From: an uncultured bacterium
Lineage (GTDB): Bacteria > Desulfobacterota > Binatia > UBA1149 > CAITLU01
Length of the DNA stretch: 64,000 bases
Assembly: GCA_903893315.1 (NCBI GenBank)
Contig: CAITLU010000022.1
Location: forward strand, 124,001 to 188,000
Direction of reading: 5' to 3'
Positions 53,326-62,263 of this stretch are shown here, one piece after another (position 1 is the stretch's first letter; every line of letters begins with the position of its first letter). The notes below the pieces were generated by a model, which was given only the letters and a program-made list of their open reading frames with translations, did not search any database and was not told the origin of the DNA. Position numbers and translations under genes: made by a program.

Positions 53326-54834
53326 TCAGGCTCTCCCGCCCACGCGCCAGGCGCCGAGCGTCTCCCAGGGGCCGGCGATGCGCGAAGCCGCGGCGCCTTT
53401 CACTGTCGCGCCGCCGCGCGTGCGGCCGCTGCGCACCAGCATCGCCACCGCGGCGGCGGCGACGTCGAACGAAGTTTCGTCGGCGGGTTTCCACGCGGCA
53501 AACTCGGCATCCAGCGTGGTGGTGAAGAACTCCGCGCGTGCGAAGCGCTCGCTGCGCAGCAGTTCGAGCAGGAACGCGGTGTTGGTGGTGAAGCCGAGAA
53601 TCGGGAAAGCTTCGAGGGCGGCGATCATTCGCCTGGTAGCCTGAGCGCGGTCGGGAGCCCAGGCGATTACCTTGGCCAGCATCGAGTCGAATTGCACCGG
53701 CACGTTCCATTCGTCGCGCAGCGCCGAGTCGACGCGGATGCCGACGCCGCGGGGATGATCGACGCGGCGCACACGGCCGGCCGAAGGCAGGAAGCCGTTG
53801 GCCGGATCCTCGGCACAGATGCGGCACTCGATGGCGTGGCCGCGCGCGCTCGGAGCTTTCTCCGGCAAGTGCCCGCCCATCGCTACTTCGAGTTGCCAGC
53901 GCACCAGGTCGGTGTTGGTGACGGCTTCGGTGACTGCGTGCTCGACCTGCAGGCGGGTGTTCATTTCGAGGAAATAGAACTGTCCGTCCGGAGCGACTAC
54001 GAACTCGACGGTGCCGGCACCGCGGTAGCCGATCGACGCGGCCAGATCGACGGCGGCCTTGCCCATGCTCGTGCGCATCTGCGCAGCGACGACGGGGGAG
54101 GGTGCTTCCTCGATGATCTTCTGGTGGCGGCGCTGCACGGAGCACTCGCGTTCGCCCAGATGCACGACGTGGCCGTGAGTGTCGCCGAAAACCTGGATCT
54201 CGATATGGCGCGGACCGACGACGAACTTCTCGATGTAGACGCGGTCGTCGCCGAACGACGAACCTGCTTCGCGCTGCGCAGAGGCGATCGCTTCGGAAAG
54301 TGCGGCGGCGTCGTCGACGCGGCGCATGCCTCGGCCTCCGCCTCCGGCCGCGGCCTTCACCAACACGGGAAAGCCGAGTTTGCCGGCAGCGCTGCGATCG
54401 CGTTCGCCATCGCCGGTGACCGGTGCCGACGGCAGTACCGGAACGCCTGAAGCTTCGGCTGCGGCGCGCGCGCGGATCTTGTCGCCCATCGCGTCGATCG
54501 AAGCGGCCGTCGGCCCGACGAAGGTGAGCCCGGCAGCTTCGACAGCGGCGGCGAAGTCGGCCCTTTCCGCCAGGAAGCCGTATCCGGGGTGCACGGCATC
54601 GGCGCCGCTGTCGCGCGCAGCGGCGAGCAGTTTGTCTATGTCCAGGTAGCTTTCGGAAGAACTGGCACCGCCCAGTGCGAGCGCCTGATCGCAGGCGCGC
54701 ACGTGCTCGCCACCGGCGTCAGGCTCGGCGTAGACGGCCACGGTTGCGATGCCCATCTCACGAGCGGTCTGCGCGATGCGGCACGCGATCTCGGAGCGGT
54801 TGGCGATCAGCAGTTTGCGAATAGGTCTGGCCAT
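53326..54834 (-). CDS. accC: Biotin carboxylase subunit
   Basis: The 502-residue ATP-grasp enzyme carboxylates biotin with bicarbonate and ATP. It shows KLLIANRSEIACRI, the glycine-rich KAAAGGGGRGM loop, EKFVVGPRHIEIQV and FLEMNTRLQVEH with the catalytic Arg. The length is that of a stand-alone carboxylase, without a fused carrier. ATG 54834 is used. It lies between the carboxyltransferase and carrier genes, so all three parts of one carboxylase are here. It is the only biotin carboxylase in the window and could also serve the pccB set. Confidence 0.93.
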   Translation of the reverse strand: MARPIRKLLIANRSEIACRIAQTAREMGIATVAVYAEPDAGGEHVRACDQALALGGASSSESYLDIDKLLAAARDSGADAVHPGYGFLAERADFAAAVEAAGLTFVGPTAASIDAMGDKIRARAAAEASGVPVLPSAPVTGDGERDRSAAGKLGFPVLVKAAAGGGGRGMRRVDDAAALSEAIASAQREAGSSFGDDRVYIEKFVVGPRHIEIQVFGDTHGHVVHLGERECSVQRRHQKIIEEAPSPVVAAQMRTSMGKAAVDLAASIGYRGAGTVEFVVAPDGQFYFLEMNTRLQVEHAVTEAVTNTDLVRWQLEVAMGGHLPEKAPSARGHAIECRICAEDPANGFLPSAGRVRRVDHPRGVGIRVDSALRDEWNVPVQFDSMLAKVIAWAPDRAQATRRMIAALEAFPILGFTTNTAFLLELLRSERFARAEFFTTTLDAEFAAWKPADETSFDVAAAAVAMLVRSGRTRGGATVKGAAASRIAGPWETLGAWRVGGRA

Positions 54835-54923
54835 TGCTTCCGGGTCTGTCCTGCGTGCTGCCACTGTGTCACTTGTCGGTCACGCGCGTGCGGCAAATCA
54901 GTCGTCCGCCCACGGCAGCTTCT

Positions 54924-56531
54924 TCACATACGGAAGATGCCGAACGTGGTGTCCTGGATGGGACGGTTGAATGAAGCTCCGAGCGCCAGCGCGAGCGCGG
55001 CGCGGGTATCGAGCGGATCGATCACGCCGTCGTCCCACAAACGCGCGGTGCTGTAGTAGGGGCTGCCCTCGCGTTCGTACTTTTCCAGCACCGGGCGTTT
55101 GAACTCGGCCTGCTCGGCCTCGCTCATCACGCGGCCTTCCTTCTGGTACTGCGCCAGCTTGACCTGCAGCAGCACCGAAGCCGCCTGCTCGCCGCCCATC
55201 ACCGAAATGCGGCTGTTTGGCCACATGAACAGCAGGCGCGGACTGTAGGCTCGCCCGCACATACCGTAGTTGCCGGCTCCGTTGGAAGCCCCGATCAGCA
55301 CCGTGAATTTGGGTACCTGCGTGGTGGCCACCGCGGTGACCATCTTGGCCCCGTCCTTGGCGATGCCTTTGGCCTCGTACTCGCGGCCGACGATGAAGCC
55401 GGTGATGTTCTGCAGGAACACCAGCGGGATGTGGCGCTGCGAACACATCTCGATGAAGTGCGTGGACTTGAGCGCCGATTCCGAGAACAGCACGCCGTTG
55501 TTGGCGACGATGCCGATCGGATATCCGTGCAGCCGCGCAAATCCGCACACGACGGTGGTGCCGTAGCGGGCCTTGAACTCGTGGAAATAGCTGCCGTCGA
55601 CCATCCGCGCGATGACTTCGCGGACGTCGTAGGCGCGGCGGTTGTCGGGGTGCACGATTCCGTAGATTTCGCTCGGATCGTAGTAGGGTTCTTCCGGCTC
55701 GCTACGGTCGAGCGGGCACGGCCGCGAGGTCGGCAGGTTTTCGAAGATCTGCCGTGCGATGCGGATCGCGTCGGAGTCGTCGTCGGCAAGATGGTCGGAG
55801 ACGCCCGAAGTGGTGGTGTGCACGTAGCCGCCGCCGAGGTCTTCGGCACTGACTTCTTCGCCTGTGGCGGCTTTGACCAGCGGCGGTCCGGCCAGAAAGA
55901 TCGTACCCTGTTCGCGCACGATCACCGTCTCGTCGCACATCGCGGGGACGTAGGCGCCGCCGGCGGTGCACGAGCCCATCACGACAGCGACCTGCGGGAT
56001 TCGCGCCGCCGACATGTTGGCCTGGTTGTAGAAGATGCGGCCGAAGTGCTCGCGATCCGGAAACACTTCGTCCTGCATCGGCAGGAACGCGCCGCCCGAA
56101 TCCACCAGATAAACGCAGGGCAGGTGGTTCTCGAGCGCGACTTCCTGCGCGCGCAGGTGCTTCTTGACGGTAAGCGGAAAGTAGGTGCCGCCCTTGACCG
56201 TGGCGTCGTTGGCGATGATGACGGCGTGACGTCCGTGGATGGTGCCGATGCCGGCGACGATACCGGCGGCCGGCGCCTGGTTGTCGTAGATGCCGTAGGC
56301 TGCCAGCGGCGACAGTTCCAGAAACGGCGTGCCGGGATCGAGCAGGCGTTCGACTCGTTCACGGGGCAGCAGCTTGCCGCGGCTGCTGTGCAGTTTTCGC
56401 GAAGACTCGGGTCCGCCCAGCCGCGCCTCAACCAGCCGCTCGCGTAACTGCGCGGACAACGCCTCCATGCGCGCTTTGTTCTCGAGGAACTCCGGCGAGG
56501 TGGTGCGAACCTGGCTGACGATACGGCGCAA
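54924..56531 (-). CDS. mccB: Methylcrotonyl-CoA carboxylase-type carboxyltransferase
   Basis: The 535-residue protein matches the beta subunit of 3-methylcrotonyl-CoA carboxylase: [48 protein letters not shown] and the terminal [14 protein letters not shown] followed by FGIFRM. Geranyl-CoA carboxylase is the closest alternative. The reaction belongs to leucine or isoprenoid breakdown; no HMG-CoA lyase or isovaleryl-CoA dehydrogenase lies nearby. The start is TTG 56531 with AGGA about six bases upstream. Confidence 0.9.
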   Translation of the reverse strand: MRRIVSQVRTTSPEFLENKARMEALSAQLRERLVEARLGGPESSRKLHSSRGKLLPRERVERLLDPGTPFLELSPLAAYGIYDNQAPAAGIVAGIGTIHGRHAVIIANDATVKGGTYFPLTVKKHLRAQEVALENHLPCVYLVDSGGAFLPMQDEVFPDREHFGRIFYNQANMSAARIPQVAVVMGSCTAGGAYVPAMCDETVIVREQGTIFLAGPPLVKAATGEEVSAEDLGGGYVHTTTSGVSDHLADDDSDAIRIARQIFENLPTSRPCPLDRSEPEEPYYDPSEIYGIVHPDNRRAYDVREVIARMVDGSYFHEFKARYGTTVVCGFARLHGYPIGIVANNGVLFSESALKSTHFIEMCSQRHIPLVFLQNITGFIVGREYEAKGIAKDGAKMVTAVATTQVPKFTVLIGASNGAGNYGMCGRAYSPRLLFMWPNSRISVMGGEQAASVLLQVKLAQYQKEGRVMSEAEQAEFKRPVLEKYEREGSPYYSTARLWDDGVIDPLDTRAALALALGASFNRPIQDTTFGIFRM

Positions 56532-56540
56532 CGTTTTTCC

Positions 56541-57215
56541 TCAGACGCTCGCAGCCAGCGCGTGCAGCACCGGCAGCACCTGGTCGGTTTCGGTGAAGAG
56601 CATGGTTTTCCAGCCCAGCGCCTTGGCGGCCTTCAAGTTCTGGCCGATGTCGTCGAGGAAGAATATCTCGTCGTGCGCGACGCCGAGGCGCTCGCGCGTC
56701 ACTTCGTAGATGCGGGTTTCGGGCTTGCGGGTTCCGACCTCGCTCGAATCGATGACGAGGTCGAACAGCGAAGCCGGCTCCAGCACTGACTCCCAACCTT
56801 GGCGCCACTCGCGCACGTTGTTGGTCAGCAGCGCGGTGGGCATCCTGCGGCGGATGCCGCGTACGGCCTCCAGCATCGAAGCGCGCAGGCGCGTCTTGTG
56901 AGCCATGGGGTCGGCATCGCCCATGAACGCGGCGGCCTGGTCGCGGCTCACGTCGCCGCCGGCGGCCAGGATCGAGGTGCGCAGGCTCTCGGTGAAGTCG
57001 GCGTAGGAGAGTTCGCCGCGCTCGAGCGCGGCCCAGCGGCCGTCATTGCCGAACAACTCGCGGCGCAGCGGCCGCCAGACGTCTTCGGAGAGACCTACGC
57101 GGCCTCCGAAGGCAGCGACCTCTCGCGGCCCTCCTTCGATCAACACGCCGCCGTAATCGAATACGGCGGCACGAATGCAGGTGGGGTCGAAGTCGAGCTT
57201 GGGTGACGAAGACAT
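56541..57215 (-). CDS. HAD-superfamily hydrolase (subfamily IA)
   Basis: The 224-residue protein has HAD motif I as VFDYGGVL, motif II LLTNN, motif III in GTRKPETRIYE and motif IV FLDDIGQN. The first motif reads DYG rather than DxD, as in the N-terminal domain of soluble epoxide hydrolase and related members; phosphatase activity may thus be altered. It is the first gene of the carboxylase operon, ending nine bases before mccB. Substrate unknown. Confidence 0.83.
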   Translation of the reverse strand: MSSSPKLDFDPTCIRAAVFDYGGVLIEGGPREVAAFGGRVGLSEDVWRPLRRELFGNDGRWAALERGELSYADFTESLRTSILAAGGDVSRDQAAAFMGDADPMAHKTRLRASMLEAVRGIRRRMPTALLTNNVREWRQGWESVLEPASLFDLVIDSSEVGTRKPETRIYEVTRERLGVAHDEIFFLDDIGQNLKAAKALGWKTMLFTETDQVLPVLHALAASV

Positions 57216-57269
57216 GGCCGCGAATCCTGTCGGAAATTGCGCTGCTAAGCCAGCGCGCGCCGGCTGCTG

Positions 57270-58463
57270 TCAGCCCAGCATGGCGGCGATCCGCGCCGCC
57301 GCCATGCTGAGTCCGGCCATGACCGCCAGGATCGACAACGAGCGTCGCACGGAGTCGGCGCTGTCGGTGCGCGCCACTGCGTGCAGGGCCGGAACAAGAA
57401 GCGCGAGGACGGCGAGTTGCCCGGTCTCGATGCCGCCGTGAAAGGCCAGCAGAGGCAGAGCGACGGCGTCCGGACGCAGGGCGCTGGCGGCCAGTGCGCC
57501 CGCGAAGCCGAACCCGTGAAGCAGTCCCAACACGAAGGTCACCGCGATGCGGCGTTCGGACCCGATCGTGAGGATGTTCTCGGCGGCGACGAAAACGACG
57601 CTCAGTGCGATCGCCACGTTGATAGCCGCCGTCGGCATCACCAGCAGTCCGAGCGCCGCCAGAGCGAGCGTGATGCTGTGGCCCAGCGTGAAAGCCGCGA
57701 CGATCGACAGCAGCCGCGTCATGCCAACGCCGACCAGCAACACGGTCACGAGAAAGAGCAGGTGGTCGTAACCCGTCAACATCTGCCGCAGACCGAGTGC
57801 GAAGAAGTGGCCCGGTCCTTCGCTGCAGCTGACTCGATCGGAAATCGTGCAGGCTCCGGAGTCGTTGCTGCTCGCGGCCGTGGCGGTGCCGTCGAGGTCG
57901 CCCGCTGCGCCGAGTGTCAGCCGCGTGTGTCCCGACGTGAATACGGTGTTGTAGGTCTTGCCGCCCAGGCGCACGCTGGCGATGTTCTGCCAGTCGCTGA
58001 GCCTGTTTTCGAAAGCGCGAAAGACGATGTGCAACGAAGAGATCGGGTAGTCCGGGCACTTCCATCCGGCCAGCACCTGAAGGTCGCCCTTGGCGTCGGG
58101 CCCGATCAGGTTTTCGACCGCGCCCTGACAGCGCCCGCCCGCAGTGGTGATCTCGACGGTTTCATTGAGCCACCGCTCGATGTCGTCTTGCAGTTCGAGG
58201 ACGGCGCTGCGCGTGGGCGGAACGCTCTGCCCGGCCGGCAGACCCGGAGTCAGATGCACCGCGTACTTCAAGCGCCACAGTACGCGATCCGCGACCACGT
58301 CTATGTCGGTGTAACTGATGTTGCCGAGGTGGGCCTGCGCGCGATTGTCAGGGCCGAGTGCGGCAAGCGCCCCGAGCACCGCGAGCGCCAGCGCCGCTGC
58401 CGCTCTGCGGCCGGCGCAAAGGCCTGCAATCCGGCCGGATCCGGCGATGCCGCGAAGGATCAG
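57270..58463 (-). CDS. HupE/UreJ-like membrane protein, probable CTG start
   Basis: The C-terminal ~190 residues form a HupE/UreJ_2 membrane domain: GHFFALGLRQMLTGYDHLLFLVTVLL, FTLGHSITLALAALG and GLLHGFGFAGAL. The N-terminal ~200 residues are a periplasmic beta-rich domain after a signal peptide ending near RAQAH. No ATG, GTG or TTG precedes the signal peptide in frame. CTG 58463 overlaps the acyltransferase stop as CTGA and has GGAG nine bases upstream, so I use it; GTG 58379 would destroy the signal peptide. HupE proteins are linked to nickel or cobalt uptake, but this subgroup's function is unknown. Confidence 0.75.
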   Translation of the reverse strand: MILRGIAGSGRIAGLCAGRRAAAALALAVLGALAALGPDNRAQAHLGNISYTDIDVVADRVLWRLKYAVHLTPGLPAGQSVPPTRSAVLELQDDIERWLNETVEITTAGGRCQGAVENLIGPDAKGDLQVLAGWKCPDYPISSLHIVFRAFENRLSDWQNIASVRLGGKTYNTVFTSGHTRLTLGAAGDLDGTATAASSNDSGACTISDRVSCSEGPGHFFALGLRQMLTGYDHLLFLVTVLLVGVGMTRLLSIVAAFTLGHSITLALAALGLLVMPTAAINVAIALSVVFVAAENILTIGSERRIAVTFVLGLLHGFGFAGALAASALRPDAVALPLLAFHGGIETGQLAVLALLVPALHAVARTDSADSVRRSLSILAVMAGLSMAAARIAAMLG

Positions 58464-59356
58464 AAGAAGACGCTCCGTCGATTCTCGCGCCCCTTGGTGA
58501 GTTGGCGTTGCAGCACCGCCTTGATTTCGTCGACCTTGCCCTGAATGACGTCGTCCTCGTCTTCGGGGTCGCCCTCGAACAGGATCGGCGGCCCGAACTC
58601 GATGTGGTAGCGCACCGGCAGCGGCATCATGCCCAGCGGTCCCAGCCACGGGAACGTCAGCGTGATCGGAAACGATGGCATGCCGAGCAGTCTGGCGATG
58701 CCTTTGAGATTGGCGATGCCAGGGTTCTGTTCTTCCGAGCCGACGATCGACACCGGCACGATCGGCGTGTTGGTCTGCAATCCCAGGCGCATGAAGCCGA
58801 GGCCGAACTCCATCAGCTTGTAGGCATCGCTGTAGAGCTTGTTCATGCCGTGCACGCCTTCGGGAAACGCCATCACGCACTCGCCGTGCTCGAGCATGTC
58901 GACGCCGGTCTGCCGGGTTCCGACGGCGCTGCCGGTGCGGTCCATGAGTATGCTCAGGAACGGCAGCGTCCCGAGCCAGTATTCACCCATGCCGCGCGAC
59001 AGGCGCGGCGGTTCGGCTTCGAGTATGCAGGCCGCCATCACCATCAGGCCGTCGAAGGCGACCTGTCCGGCGTGGTTGCCGATCAGCAGCACGCGCCCTT
59101 CGGGGAGGTTCTCGAGGCCTCGCGTACGGCAACGGAAGTAGTAGCGGTACAGGAAAGCCACCGGCAGGATGAAGCGTTTGAGTACCGCAGGATTGTAGCC
59201 CCAGGGGTCGTAGCCGTACTCGTTGAGTTCGGCGGGGATGCGATCGACCTTCTCGTCGATTTCCGCGACGAGGTCGCTTACGAAACCGGTCAGACCCGTC
59301 GACGCGTCGTGCAGGCGTTCGCCGAGTCTGGCCAGCAGGTCGATGACGTCGTTCAC
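58460..59356 (-). CDS. PlsC-like acyltransferase
   Basis: The 298-residue protein belongs to the phospholipid/glycerol acyltransferase group. It has GNHAGQVAFD, where the catalytic His and Asp are six apart rather than four as in classical HxxxxD, FPEGVHG (block III), and NTPIVPVSIVG (block IV). The wider spacing resembles the DGAT-like branch of the family. The start is GTG 59356, overlapping the SDR stop in GTGA. The C-terminus carries acidic EGDPEDEDD. Confidence 0.85.
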   Translation of the reverse strand: MNDVIDLLARLGERLHDASTGLTGFVSDLVAEIDEKVDRIPAELNEYGYDPWGYNPAVLKRFILPVAFLYRYYFRCRTRGLENLPEGRVLLIGNHAGQVAFDGLMVMAACILEAEPPRLSRGMGEYWLGTLPFLSILMDRTGSAVGTRQTGVDMLEHGECVMAFPEGVHGMNKLYSDAYKLMEFGLGFMRLGLQTNTPIVPVSIVGSEEQNPGIANLKGIARLLGMPSFPITLTFPWLGPLGMMPLPVRYHIEFGPPILFEGDPEDEDDVIQGKVDEIKAVLQRQLTKGRENRRSVFF

Positions 59357-60270
59357 GGCGCCACGCTCGCGAATATTTCGGCAAGTGTGTGGCGTGCACG
59401 AAAGCCGGTAGCCTGACGGAAGCGTTTGTCGCTGATCGTGCACGGGTACTTGATGAAGTCGATGGCGCCGGGCGGGAAGCGGTAGATGCCCAGGCTGAAG
59501 AGCGTGTTGATCAGGGTGTGCGCCACGGTATCTGGAATCGAAAAGTACGGGCGGCCGATTTCCTCGAGCGCGCGTTTGAGCGGCACCGCGCCCGGCCCTG
59601 CCACGTTGTAGACTCCGCGCACCTTCTTCTCCAGAGCCACGTTTACCGCCTCGGCGAGATCTTCCGCGTGCATGAACTGCATCATCGGATTGAAGCCCAT
59701 GACGGTCGGCACCATCTGGATCTTCATGTAATTGCCGATCGCGTTGTGGACCGAGTGGCCGAGCGTGTTGACGGGCCGCAGGATGCTGGTGGCGATCTCC
59801 GGGTAGCGCCACAGGAAAGTCCCGACAAGACCCTCCACTTCACATAGATCGCGAATCTCGGGAAACGTGCGCGAGGCGTTGAGGGGGTGCTCCTCGTTCA
59901 TGTAACGGGCGTTGTTGGCTAACGCGCCGTAGACGTAGGAACTCGACACGACGACGAGCTGGCGCACTCCGTACTCGGCGCAGTGTTCGAGCAGGTGCTT
60001 GGTGCCTTCGACGTTGATCTCGTGGCGTGTGGCGGGGTCGCTGCGAAAGTGACGCACGAAAGCCAGGTGCACCACGGCTTCGGGTCTTTCGGTGCGGAAT
60101 ACGTCTTCGAAGCGACGTTTGCGCATGTCGAACTGGTGCACGACGACGCCGTCGGGAGCACTCGGCCACGGATCCCGGTCGACTCCGATCACTTCCCAGC
60201 GACTGCGCGCCATCTTGGCGACCAGGCGTCCGAGACCGCCGGCAATGCCGGTAATGAGGAGTTTCGGCAT
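59353..60270 (-). CDS. NAD-dependent epimerase/dehydratase-like SDR lacking the YxxxK motif
   Basis: The 305-residue extended SDR has the nucleotide loop LLITGIAGGLGRLV (GxxGGLG), VVHLAFVRH, and the SSSYVYG strand. Where extended SDRs have YGxxK followed by AExE, this protein reads EIRDLCEVE, so both the Tyr and Lys of the catalytic pair are absent. It may bind NAD and a substrate without redox catalysis, or use other residues. It is coupled to a PlsC-like acyltransferase by GTGA overlap. Lipid or glycolipid metabolism is inferred. Confidence 0.8.
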   Translation of the reverse strand: MPKLLITGIAGGLGRLVAKMARSRWEVIGVDRDPWPSAPDGVVVHQFDMRKRRFEDVFRTERPEAVVHLAFVRHFRSDPATRHEINVEGTKHLLEHCAEYGVRQLVVVSSSYVYGALANNARYMNEEHPLNASRTFPEIRDLCEVEGLVGTFLWRYPEIATSILRPVNTLGHSVHNAIGNYMKIQMVPTVMGFNPMMQFMHAEDLAEAVNVALEKKVRGVYNVAGPGAVPLKRALEEIGRPYFSIPDTVAHTLINTLFSLGIYRFPPGAIDFIKYPCTISDKRFRQATGFRARHTLAEIFASVAP

Positions 60271-60349
60271 GCGAACCGATTACGGCAAATGGCCCCGCGA
60301 GGCAAAGGGCGTTCGGCATCGCGCGAGGCTCTGGCATACTGCGCGCCCG

Positions 60350-61288
60350 ATGGCCCATCCAGACCTCGCTACGTACTTCGAAGGCTGCCTGCTTGGAGTG
60401 ATGACCGGAGACAGTCTCGGCGGGCGTGTCGAGAGCACGTCCTTCGGTGTTTTGCGCCACCGTTATCCTGGACACGACGTTCAGGAGATGCATCCGGGCC
60501 GCTACGGTTCGGCTTCGGAGATGACGCTGGCATTGGCCGAGTCTCTGGCCTCCGATCCCGAGTTCGACGGTGAGGACTTCGCACGCCGGCTGTGCCTGCG
60601 TTGTCACGACACGCGCAGTTACGGCCAAGGCACCTTGATCTCGCTCGGGCATCTGCGCGGCGGAGCCGACTGGAACCAGGCCGGTGACGCGCCGGCGGGC
60701 CGTGGTTGCTACGGCAACGCCGCGGCCGCACGCGGTGCGGCGATCGGTCTGCTGTACAGCGGCGACGTCGATACGCTGCGCTGGATCGCCGAAGAGGCGG
60801 CGGGCGTCACGCACACCCACGCTCTGGGCGTCGAAGGTGCGGTGGTGTTCGCGCTGGCAACGGCTCTGGCCTTGTCGTCGCGCGGAAGGTCTATCGTGCC
60901 GCTGGCTTTCCTCGAGTCGATCGCGGCCGAGACGCAGATGCGCGAGTACCGTTCGCGCCTCGAAAGCGCGGCGACGCTCGCCGAGCGCGACTGGGACGAG
61001 AAGACCATCGTCGAGCGTCTGGGAAACAACCAGACAGCGCTCGGTTCGGTGGTGACGGCGATCGCCTGTTTTGCCTGCCACCCGGCGAATTTTCTCGACC
61101 CGGTTTCGGCGGCGATTCGATTGGGCGGCAACGCGACCTCGATCGTCGCGATGACCGGAGCGCTGGCCGGCGCCCGTCACGGGCGCGCGTCGATTCCTCT
61201 CAACTGGCTGGGCGGATTGGAGAGCGCAGAACTCTGCGTCGAAGACATGGCCGGCGCCGCTCGCGCTCTGGCTTCAGTCTGTCCTTAG
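60350..61288 (+). CDS. ADP-ribosylglycohydrolase-fold protein with lost metal sites
   Basis: The 312-residue protein aligns with the DraG/ARH family along its length: GVMTGDSLGGRVE, LALAESLA, GNAAAARGAAIG, and GGNATSIVAMTGALAGARHG. In active members the early loop is TDDT and the late loop is GGDxDT; here they read SASE and GGNATS, so the aspartates that bind two Mg ions are gone. It is likely a pseudoenzyme or has changed chemistry. The start is ATG 60350, 79 bases from the divergent SDR start. It has no signal peptide. Confidence 0.78.
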   Translation: MAHPDLATYFEGCLLGVMTGDSLGGRVESTSFGVLRHRYPGHDVQEMHPGRYGSASEMTLALAESLASDPEFDGEDFARRLCLRCHDTRSYGQGTLISLGHLRGGADWNQAGDAPAGRGCYGNAAAARGAAIGLLYSGDVDTLRWIAEEAAGVTHTHALGVEGAVVFALATALALSSRGRSIVPLAFLESIAAETQMREYRSRLESAATLAERDWDEKTIVERLGNNQTALGSVVTAIACFACHPANFLDPVSAAIRLGGNATSIVAMTGALAGARHGRASIPLNWLGGLESAELCVEDMAGAARALASVCP

Positions 61289-61336
61289 AAATCCGCCTGC
61301 GGTGTCGAGCGCGTTCGCACTCGCTTCAATACGTCT

Positions 61337-62227
61337 TCAGCGTTTCTGCAAGGCCTTGTTCGGCGCGGGCGGGCGCTGCGAGTAGTCGTAGAAGCCGAGT
61401 TTGGTCTTGCGTCCGAGCACACCCTCTGCGACCAGGTGACGAAGCAGATCGGTCGGCTCCATGCAGTCGTGCTTGAACGTCGCGTACAGGTTCTCCGACA
61501 TCGCCAGTACGACGTCGAGTCCGATGTAGTCGGCCAGCGCAAGCGGTCCCATGGGGTGATTCGCGCCGAGGTGCATCGCGGTGTCGATGCCGCGAATGTC
61601 GGCGAGGCCGGACTCCACACAACGGATCGCGTCGAGCATGTACGGCGTCAGCAGACGGTTGACGATGAAGCCGGTTTCGTCCTTGACGAGCACCGGGGTT
61701 TTGCCGAGTCTTTCGACGAAGCCGATCACCGAGGCCGTGACGGCCTGGTTGGTAGTCGCTGTCGGAATCACTTCGACGAGTTTCATCGCCCCGGCCGGAT
61801 TGAAGAAGTGCAGACCGATGAAGCGTTCGGGGCGCTTGGTGGCGCTCTGCATGGCCGTTATCGACAGCGTCGAAGTGTTGCTGGCAAGGATGCACTGCGG
61901 GCCCGCGAGACGGTCGACCTCGGCGAACTTCTCGCGCTTGGTTTCGAGTTTTTCGACGATCGATTCCAGGAAGAGATCGCAATCGGCCGCCGCGTCGAGA
62001 CGGTCGGTAAAAGAGAGGCGGCCCATGATGGCGTCTCTCGCACTTTGGTCGAGCTTGCCGCGTTCGACCAGCTTCGTGAGGTCGGCCTCGATGCCTGAGC
62101 GCGCCTTGTCGACCGGACCGGGCGTGGCCTTGATCATGACGACGTCGATGCCGGCGGTTGCGGCTACCTGCGCGACGCCCGCGCCCATCTGGCCTCCGCC
62201 GAGAATTGCGATCTTCGCGATGCCCAT
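61337..62227 (-). CDS. 3-hydroxybutyryl-CoA dehydrogenase
   Basis: This 296-residue enzyme oxidises L-3-hydroxyacyl-CoA with NAD. The Rossmann motif is ILGGGQMGAGVAQ, followed by SIVEKLETKRE with the conserved Glu, SNTSTLSIT and GLHFFNPAGAMKLVEVI with the catalytic His, and the C-terminal DETGFIVNRLL and HPMGPLALADYIGLDV. It is the stand-alone form found in butyrate metabolism and beta-oxidation. An 8-G tract (62237-62244) forms the ribosome-binding site. The reductase gene lies 36 bases upstream. Confidence 0.92.
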   Translation of the reverse strand: MGIAKIAILGGGQMGAGVAQVAATAGIDVVMIKATPGPVDKARSGIEADLTKLVERGKLDQSARDAIMGRLSFTDRLDAAADCDLFLESIVEKLETKREKFAEVDRLAGPQCILASNTSTLSITAMQSATKRPERFIGLHFFNPAGAMKLVEVIPTATTNQAVTASVIGFVERLGKTPVLVKDETGFIVNRLLTPYMLDAIRCVESGLADIRGIDTAMHLGANHPMGPLALADYIGLDVVLAMSENLYATFKHDCMEPTDLLRHLVAEGVLGRKTKLGFYDYSQRPPAPNKALQKR

Positions 62228-62263
62228 CTTGTCGTTCCCCCCCCTATTGTTGTCGCGTGCGGT

